Shown here: positions 56,593 through 64,000 of the stretch, piece after piece | Position numbering within the stretch: position 1 is the first letter of the stretch | Layout of the letters: each line of letters opens with the position of its first letter | NCBI GenBank assembly: GCA_904063045.1 | Contig: CAJFCJ010000001.1 | Location: forward strand, 2,673,501 to 2,737,500 | Source of the DNA: Dimorphilus gyrociliatus | Lineage: Eukaryota > Annelida > Polychaeta > Dinophilidae | Direction of reading: 5' to 3' | DNA: 64,000 nt | Made by a program: the position numbers and the translations under genes | The notes under the pieces: generated by a model | What the model was told of the DNA's origin: nothing | The model's database searches: none | What the model saw: only the letters and a program-made list of their open reading frames with translations

Positions 56593-59500
56593 TTAGGCAT
56601 TCAATTTGTCCCATTCAAAATCTTTTAGTAGCCATTTCTGTGACATTTCACCAGTGCATGTACTTATAGTAGGCATATCACCAGTTTTGGGAGCACCTAA
56701 ACACTGTTTGCTATTTACGTGCTTTAGAGCAAATGTCTCTTTATCATATTCCCATAACTGATTACCAGATAGCCCATGACATTTGAATAATTTAACGGGA
56801 CCCCCAATGGCTGAAACATCTAAGCACAAATCATCAGTTTGAAGTTCCTTCTTAGCAGTAAATGCGAATACTTGATTTCCTCCTAAATTATGGCATCCAA
56901 CAGCTCCTACATTTTCTCCTTGCTTCCTTCCCATAGAATCCAAACATAAATTTGTAGCTTTTTGTCGAATTTCACCAAGATACGCGTAATTTAAAGGCAT
57001 TTGAGACTCGGGATAAATGTTTTGCAAGTACCATCGGAATGGTTTACACTGTAGCTTTTCCCTCAGAGCTAATCTCTCAGTTATATCACCAAAATCTGTT
57101 CCCTTAACACCTGTTTAAAGAGAAAAATATTATTGTTTTAAAGAAATATCCAATATTTTTTTCTATAACTGATTGTGTTGAGCACAGATTAATATACATC
57201 TTTTATAGCAATATTTAATTAAAATTCTCTACGAGTTATCAGTGGTTATGGCAGAAAAACGAGTTAAAACAGCAAAATATCATTAAAGATTAGAATGAAA
57301 CAAAAGAAATTAGATATTCAAATAACAAGATAAATTGAAAGAATATAATTAGTGAGCCATTAATACTGTGCCAATAGAATAGGTAATTTAATTATGTTAA
57401 GATAAATAATGAGATTCATTCAATCATTGACGGTAAAAATTGTTTGTTTTCTGATACAGGCAAAAAACAGAAAAGAAAAGAAACAATGCTAAAAGGACGG
57501 GGAATCGTTCTAACACAATCTAAAACGGGAGGGAAATAAAAAAATATAAATATTGAATGTTACTAAGTTATAGTGCTCAGTTATCAACAACAAATAGATA
57601 AATGAAATAAAGTCTGAAAAGAATTAAATAATTTTATAAAATCTACACCTGGATTGACTTTATAAAAGAATTCTTTATAACTATCCATCCATACTTCAAC
57701 TGTTCTCCTCGTGTTTGTATTTAATATCTTGGCTACACCTCCAGGCCATGAATATGGTGATAGTTTTCGAAACACATGACCTACTCTGGAGCAAGTTACT
57801 ATCATTATTTCACCACCGCACTGCCATATCTGTAAGGAATTGTACAACAGACATGCAAAATAGGAATCAATAAAAAGAGATAAGTGTCAAAATATATATA
57901 TATATATATTTGTATATATGTATAAATATATAAATGAACTGAATGGCTAGAAAAAAAATGCAGGCACTGAAAACAAACAGGTGCTGGCTCCTAATGTTTT
58001 TATATTTCCGTTATTTCATCTCTAATAAAAAGTACCTGGATTAACAGTAAAATAGAAATTCTTCCAATCGTCCATCCAGACGCTTGCTAAACGCCCATTG
58101 TTATGATTTATGATATATCCAGTACCGCCGGGAAAAGAATACGGTGTTGCCTTTCGGAACACATGACCTACGTGACTGCAAGTTACTATAAGGACTTCGC
58201 CTCCGCATTGCCAGACCTAAGTGCGAAATAGATTGAAGAAAATATGAAGATTGTTTGATTCCGGTGTTTTTGTTGTTGACGCTAGGAATAGGGTTTTACA
58301 TGTTGAAAGAAAAGGAAAATAAAAGTAATAAAAATAGCAAAGTTGTTTCGAGTGAACATCTCGGCGATGCCTTCCAAACTAAGGAAGTAATAATACTTCA
58401 TTTGTCATAAATCGTTGAAACAGCTGAAAATTTTCATTACTTCTCACTTCTTAGTCAAAAGCCTTATTTTCTTCTTATTTTGTAAGCAAATCATTGGTTA
58501 ATACTTTTTAACGCAAACAAAATTCATTAGCAAGGGAACAACATTTGCACAAGTAAAGTTTTGACTGGTTGAGTATAAATGATTGGGATACTTCGTTTTA
58601 AAGATTAATTATCTCTACATTATATAAATCTATATATATATATATGCAGGTAAACAAAGCTAATATAAACAGCTTTGTGCTACAGAGGAAAACAAAATTA
58701 TGACTAAATCTTTAAATATATAAAACAGGTGAGAAAATAGGATAAAAGTTGAGATAAGGCCAGCATTTTTTTAATAGAGAAAATCAATTTTTAATATATG
58801 GGTAAACATTGCTTTATTAAAAATCCTTTAAAATAATATTTTATATAGTTTTTAGTATTCTATGTTTAAAAATAGACTTTCTCTCTTTAATATTTGGGTT
58901 AATCTGTTTTCTTAAAAGTAAAATGGTAAAATAATAAAGATAAATAATCACCCTGAAAGACATTTCCAAATTCTCTCCACCCCAAATATCCATACCCGAA
59001 TCGTAGGAACCCACTTCGTAAAAATAGTCTCTATGAATTGAAAAGAGCCCTCCAGCCATTGTTGGTGTTCTTAATGGTAAACTTCTATCATTACCTCTTC
59101 TGTCCATTTCTCGTTGGGATACTGGATACCAACGAAAGTTTAATTTCCAATTGAAACCTCCCCACGTCATATCTGAGCCAGTTATATACTCAAAAGTATC
59201 ATCAGAAATAACATCGATTATTGGGCACACAACTGCCCTTCGGTTTTTTCGAATCTCTTCTAAAAGAGGTTCTAACCATCCTGTTGTACATTCGCAATGG
59301 GCATCTAAGAAAGTGAGAACTTTGCCTAGAGACCTCTTTGCTCCTCTTAAACGGGCCCTCACCAAGCCGTTTCGTTGTTCCATTCGCTCAACGTGAACAG
59401 GAACAGATAGGTTTTTAATGTAATTTTCTAGAGGTTTCCCTAAGAATTCTCTCTCGCTGGCATCATCAACCAGTATAATTTCTTTTAATAGGTGGCGGGG

Positions 59501-60155
59501 AGATCGATTTATGACAGAATGTATCTGGAGAGGAAAGAATATGGAGAATTTATAATATTAGCTTAAACAAGACAAAGAAAGATTTATTTTATAGAATAAA
59601 CATTATTTAAAGAAAAATCCCTTTTTATTCTTGCTTGTTCAGATAAAATAGTAGGAAAAAGACTTAAAATAATCGAAGTAATAGGAGATTATTAATAAAT
59701 AAATTCATTCTTACCGTTCTTAATAGTGTAGACCATGCCTCGTTATGAAATACAATAATTACAGAGGTATCTAATTCAGAATTTTCATATGATTTAGATT
59801 TGCAAGCCTCCATTCGGACGTCTGGAAGAGACCTATTGACACTTATTAAATCAGATGCCATTAGATTGAATTGATTGATTTTAAACATTTCTTTCATTCT
59901 TTCTTCTTCAGCTTTTGGTATATGAACAGCTTTACCCATTTCTCCGGGTCCAGTCGGTGCTTTATCTCCAAAGCCGAAGATCTTTTTTAACAAACCCTGC
60001 TTTTCAGTCTGTTTTACTTTCGTCTCACAATTTGCTGTTGGATTTGCGCACTCAAAAAAGTACATTATCAAGAATATATCCAATAAAAACCATACGACAG
60101 AAGTCGCAAGTATAATTTTGCAGTATTGAAGGTGTTTGACTTTTATGTATCTCAT
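56593..60155 (-). CDS. Polypeptide N-acetylgalactosaminyltransferase, GALNT1/GALNT13 type
   Basis: A Golgi type II enzyme that starts mucin-type O-glycosylation by adding GalNAc to Ser/Thr. Exons: 59715-60155, 58952-59524, one of two alternative 181-nt exons (58036-58216 or 57649-57829), then 56593-57110. With either alternative the CDS is 570 codons plus stop (GALNT1 is 559). The membrane anchor is [23 protein letters not shown] domain motifs are [37 protein letters not shown] with the metal-binding D-x-H, MAGGLFSI and [13 protein letters not shown]. Both alternatives begin (I/V)WQCGG and encode the catalytic flexible-loop WMD region. The C-terminal ricin-type lectin domain has QVFAF and NQLWEYD blades with CLD/CL-A motifs. 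Similarity to GALNT1/13 is end-to-end ([20 protein letters not shown]). Confidence 0.93.
57649..57829 (-). other. GALNT alternative exon b (3'-most of the pair)
   Basis: 181-nt exon between acceptor ttacag and donor G|GTGTAG. It encodes [20 protein letters not shown] through KVNPG. It contains [10 protein letters not shown] and a [10 protein letters not shown] segment that departs from the GALNT1 consensus PYTFPGGTG. Length and phase are identical to the exon at 58036-58216. Confidence 0.85.
57893..57931. repeat. TA-rich simple repeat between the two GALNT alternative exons
   Basis: A TA run with TG interruptions lies in the 206-nt intron that separates the alternative exons. Its position could shorten or structure this spacer. 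Confidence 0.75.
58036..58216 (-). other. GALNT alternative exon a (5'-most of the pair)
   Basis: 181-nt exon between acceptor cacttag and donor G|GTACTT. It encodes [20 protein letters not shown] through TVNPG. It contains PYSFPGGTG and [10 protein letters not shown], closer to vertebrate GALNT1/13. The pair is separated by 206 nt. Confidence 0.85.
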
Positions 60156-60931
60156 TCTTTTATGCTATAACATTTTCCAATAAAAAATTCATATAGATCC
60201 AGGTTAATTAAATAAGTAACGTATATTCTTCTACAAAAGTATAAATTCCTAATAAATTTTTGACAAACTATAAGTAGAGCAAAATGATAATAATCAAAAC
60301 TTGACGACAATAGGTTAATTTATTGCTGGTGTGACGCTGAGTCTAGTTGACTGCCCATTGCATTTCCGTTTCCGGTTTCAACAATTATTGATAGCAACTT
60401 GATGAAAATAGTTAAAAATTTCTCTCATGACTGAGAGAGAACATTAATAAGTTTTACAATAAAATACGAAAGTATCTTTAATGATAATAAAAATTTTGAA
60501 TTTATCTACTGACAAGATCAACTTGTTAGGCTACTTAACTAGGTAATAAATAATTAAGATATTGACAAAATACAAAATGGAATAATGTTTTAATATTTAT
60601 TCTATGGTTATTTAAGAAGAAAAAGTTTAAATTTTATAAATTTCTGAAGGGGAAGTTGTAATATATACAGTATATATGTATATAATGTATTTACAGTATA
60701 TCTTTATCTCTTTCTTGAAACACAAACAATTCATTTCAAGTTCACTTTTTTATTAATTATACTCTTTGTTTTAAATGAGAATATCAATAAGTATTTACAT
60801 CAATATATTAAATATTAATAAGTCATCATATTAAATATAATATAAATTGCACTATCATAAAAATGATAAGTTAAAATTCTAAGAAAAAAAATTCTGTATC
60901 CCCTTTTAAACTAGGGTGAAAAAAAACTCAC
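60156..60931. other. GALNT 5' flank
   Basis: GALNT promoter side plus tRNA 3' flank. Contains atatatacagtatatatg at about 60662 and a second ttacagtatatc. No coding sequence was recognised. Confidence 0.45.
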
Positions 60932-61002
60932 TGCACTGCCCGGGACTCGAACCCGGCTCGCAAGAATGGGAATCTTGCATGATACCCCTACACTAGCAGT
61001 GC
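60932..61002 (-). tRNA. tRNA-Gly (anticodon CCC)
   Basis: A 71-nt cloverleaf on the minus strand. The 7-bp acceptor stem GCACTGC/GCAGTGC pairs perfectly, with discriminator A. The anticodon stem CAAGA/TCTTG encloses loop TTCCCAT, giving anticodon CCC, which reads GGG. The T arm is CCGGG-TTCGAGT-CCCGG. The D arm is weaker (G-U pair) but contains the GG pair and A-box-like GTGTAGGGGTATC. No intron. CCA is not encoded, as usual in eukaryotes. Confidence 0.95.
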
Positions 61003-62407
61003 TTAGCGGTAAGGCGCTATTGTAAACAAGCCTATAAAGTCTAGCTGGAGATTTTGATAGATTGTATAGATTGTATAAGTTTTAAAATTATTTATTATGT
61101 TTCTAGCCAGTTTATTTCTATTTAAAGAAATTTAACTAAATATTTAACGTAATAATAAAAAGGTAAAATATTGATTAATGTTACAGAAAGTACAAATAAA
61201 GGAAGAACAAGTCAATTAAATGACAATTTGTTACATTAGTTAAAAGTAAAGCGAAAGAGATTATGATGAATTCTATCAGTCCATAGATCTATACATAAAT
61301 ATATATAGCATGTATATATAGACATGAATATAAATATTTTAGCTGTTTTGCTATTGTATCAGCTGTATTGTAATGAAAATAGCTGACAACGGCCATTTAG
61401 CCAGCTCTCTTAATAAGTTTTAGTTTAGTGAAAATACAGAAACATTGCGTAATTTTTTATGGTTACTAAATATAGATATTAATATATCCATTGTATAGAA
61501 TAATGTACTTTATCTATATATAAATTTATATATATATATATATCTACAGATGTCTATATAATCTAGGTTATTTATTCTCTTACTTCCTCGTTTCGTAATT
61601 TCAACGATTTTCCTCTCTATAATTGTTTAAAGGAAACCTGAATAATCATCTATTAGAGGAAGTACTTTCAGAATCAAGTATCTCCGCAATAGACAATATT
61701 CATAGTTCCTATATTTCTTTCTTTACTTCTAACATTAATCAAAACATACGGGAACACCTGCAATATATGCATTTAACTATACAGTATACTGTACTGTATA
61801 TATTAAGGTATTCTATATTAGAAAACATCGATTAATATTATCATTTTTTAAAACACAAAGGTATATAATTAAATCTAATTAGATAAATTTTTATGAGGTT
61901 TTCATGTCGCTTTTCCTACATTGATGAGTGTTTTATAGAGATGAAATTTTTTTTATTATACTTTTTTATTACGCTTATAAAGTTTTATATATCGAAACAA
62001 TATGAAACAATTTTTTCTTTTTATTCATTCGTTTAAGACATTATAGGCCTAATTGTACTTTCTTATTTTAGACTAGTTTTTCTTTGTCTTACATAATAAA
62101 ACTAGGTAAGTATTAGACGTCTTTTTTTTATTTAGATCATAAGAAGGAGTAGAATTCATTGAAAGATCGAATATGAAATGAAAAAAGGTAACTGGGAAAA
62201 AGGAGGAAGAAGAGAGATAAAATTGAAAGAAGTGAAGATTAGAAATTATTAACATCTCAGTAAATTTTGTCAGAATTTTGAATGCTGTTTTTATTTTTAT
62301 AAGAAAGCTGAAGGCAAGTTTCATGGGAAGGATTCTTCAATAAAAAGAGCACCTTTTAAATTATTTGCTTTTCTTCATTTTATAATTCCAATACTCTTTC
62401 AACTCTC
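61003..62407. other. Gene-free stretch between tRNA and PKG
   Basis: 1.4 kb of AT-rich DNA with a TA run near 61526-61545 and a palindrome-rich site, actatacagtatactgtactgtatata, at about 61777 (two overlapping TATACTGTA/TACAGTATA units). Frames such as 61623-61835 look random. No gene recognised. Confidence 0.45.
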
Positions 62408-64000
62408 TTAAAAATTTTCGTCCCAACCAGAAATTTCATCTTCGGGGATGGTCGTATCTTTTTCATAATGGTCGAACACTGAAGTATCTGTAGGACCATT
62501 TAGAGTTGGTTTGATGGATTTTGGTACTGGAATGGATCTAGATCTTAAACCATCCCAATCGAAACCTTGAAACCATCTGTGTTTCCTTATTTCCATTAGT
62601 CCATTTTTACCATACCCTAATCTTTCTGTTGGATTACTTTTGCATAATTTTTTTATGAGGTTTGTGGCGTTCCTTCCAACCTTTTTAGGCATATCTAACT
62701 TTTCTACACCTTCTAAAATTATATTATAAGTTTTCATAGGATCTGGAGCAACAAACGGAGGGTTTCCCGTTAATAACTCAAACATTAAAATTCCTATGGC
62801 CCAATAATCAGCGGCAAAGTCATGGCCTTTATTTAAAATAATCTCTGGAGCAACGTATTCTGGAGTACCGCAAAACGTCCACGTTTTTCGTCCTGCCATT
62901 AATTTCTTGGCAAAACCGAAGTCGACAAGCTTAACGAAGCCGGATGAGTCGACAAGTAGATTTTCTGGTTTAAGATCTCTATATATAATATTTTTGTTAT
63001 GAAGATATTCAAAAGCCTCTAATACGCATGCCACGCAAAATCTAGCCGTTGGATCATCAAAAGTACCGTTAATTCTGAGCACGGTCCATAATTCTCCGCC
63101 TAAGCAGGCTTCCATTAGGAGATAAACAAATTTCCTATCTCTAAACGTCTTAAACAATTTAGCTATAAATGGCGAATCAGCTTCCATCATTATCTTCTTT
63201 TCTGATTTGACATGTTCCTGCTGTCTTGTTTCCACAATATGCTTCTTCTTTAAGCATTTTAAAGCTAATGATTGGCCAGGAAAGAACGAGGAGGTTACTA
63301 ATTCAACTCTACCGAATCCTCCAACTCCCAATGTTGCAACAATATTTAAATGATCCAATTCTATATTCTTGTATTTATCGAGTACTTGAATGACGGAACC
63401 GCCTGAGGTACCGCTTATCCTGTTAAGCGTTAAATCGTATTAAGAAATCATTATCGAGAACTTTTTATAGGCTTAAAAAGAACTACTTGTATGTGTTTGC
63501 AAATACTAAAATCTCTCACCTGATCAAATAGCTATAGCGTATTTATTTAACTAAATAGCCGCAAATAGTCAAATATAGACCCTAAAGCACCCCAATAGCA
63601 CTAATAATGATAATATTGTAAATAAATTTTTATACCTAACTAATTAATACGAAAGAGATTATATTCGTTTTGTATGTTTGTTTTTTAATTAATTCCATTA
63701 ATTACTCAAAATGAGTTTAATTAGATACTTACTTTTTATCATCTTCTCCCGTATATCTTTTATTTGCTAATTCGTCTCGTAATTCGTTTAAATCTCCCAC
63801 CAATTGGCAGAAAGCGTCTCTTTCAACAGTTAAACAGACAACTTTTGAAGCTGCTATTACAGAAGCTGTCCTGTATTCTTCGCTGAGCAACGCTTTTTCC
63901 CCGAAATATTTTCCAGCTCCTAGCCTATTTAACTCAATAGCCGTTCCTTCGTCTGTTCTTTTTTCAACCCTGACATGTCCTTCATTAATAATAAAGAAGG
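62408..64000 (-). CDS. cGMP-dependent protein kinase, 3' part (cut by window edge)
   Basis: PKG phosphorylates Ser/Thr targets when cGMP binds its tandem cyclic-nucleotide domains. Two exons are visible: 63733 to beyond 64000, and 62408-63419, joined across a 313-nt intron. The upstream exon encodes most of a cyclic-nucleotide-binding domain with the pocket [17 protein letters not shown]. The other exon carries the linker ([12 protein letters not shown]) and kinase domain: [15 protein letters not shown] lysine, [32 protein letters not shown] and [14 protein letters not shown]. The AGC C-tail reads [17 protein letters not shown] and ends [10 protein letters not shown], typical of PRKG. The N-terminal leucine zipper and first cGMP site are outside the window, so PRKG1 versus PRKG2 type is undecided. 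Confidence 0.93.

Noticed and set aside
61623-61835. 70-codon frame in the stretch before PKG
   Set aside because: Overlaps palindromic AT-rich DNA and has no recognisable domain.
1-64000. CRISPR arrays, operons, insertion sequences, viral genes
   Set aside because: The window is animal chromosomal DNA; no array of spaced repeats, transposase frame with ends, or viral gene was seen.

Overview
This is a 64 kb piece of an animal nuclear genome. It is AT-rich and gene-dense: about 20 protein genes and one tRNA gene, most separated by 0.3-1.4 kb. Coding exons are joined by very short GT-AG introns, mostly 50-75 nt. Clear orthologues of animal-only genes (HPS1, ZDHHC21, BORA, MCPH1, GALNT1/13, PKG) place it in Bilateria. 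The compact layout would fit a small lophotrochozoan such as a miniature annelid, but that placement is inference. I joined exons by hand from splice signals, reading phase and family similarity. Almost every gene model below gives a coding length divisible by three and close to the family's usual size.

Layout: 1-1067 (-) start of a secreted glycosidase-like protein, cut by the window edge. 1683-5557 (+) STT3B, catalytic subunit of oligosaccharyltransferase. 6240-20686 (-) three head-to-tail ABCC4/MRP4-like transporters with a patchwork of identical and diverged segments. 21152-22588 (-) RABEPK kelch protein with a small overlapping ORF upstream. 23866-27123 (+) USP36/42-type deubiquitinase, followed at 27379-30441 (+) by a 1000-codon reading frame ending in a transposon-like domain and possibly continuous with the USP gene. 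31203-33834 (+) HPS1. 34109-35760 (-) CHID1. 36427-39630 (+) single-exon MCPH1. 40010-40993 (-) ZDHHC21. 41864-43779 (+) SLC35C2. 44564-45693 (+) FCF1. 46935-49678 (-) long coiled-coil protein. 50696-52147 (-) type II membrane protein with a probable beta-propeller. 52381-53670 (-) EIF2S2. 53992-55332 (+) BORA. 56593-60155 (-) GALNT1/13 with two alternative 181-nt exons. 60932-61002 (-) tRNA-Gly(CCC). 62408-64000 (-) 3' part of a cGMP-dependent protein kinase.

These are ordinary eukaryotic neighbours, not an operon or pathway cluster. Several act in the secretory pathway (STT3B, GALNT, SLC35C2, CHID1, RABEPK, HPS1, the glycosidase-like protein and probably the propeller protein), but I read this as chance. 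The observations most worth following are the mosaic evolution of the ABCC trio, the duplicated mutually exclusive GALNT exons in the catalytic domain, the possible USP36 fusion to a transposon-related C-terminus, and an inverted pair of CTCF-like motifs at 30.7 kb.
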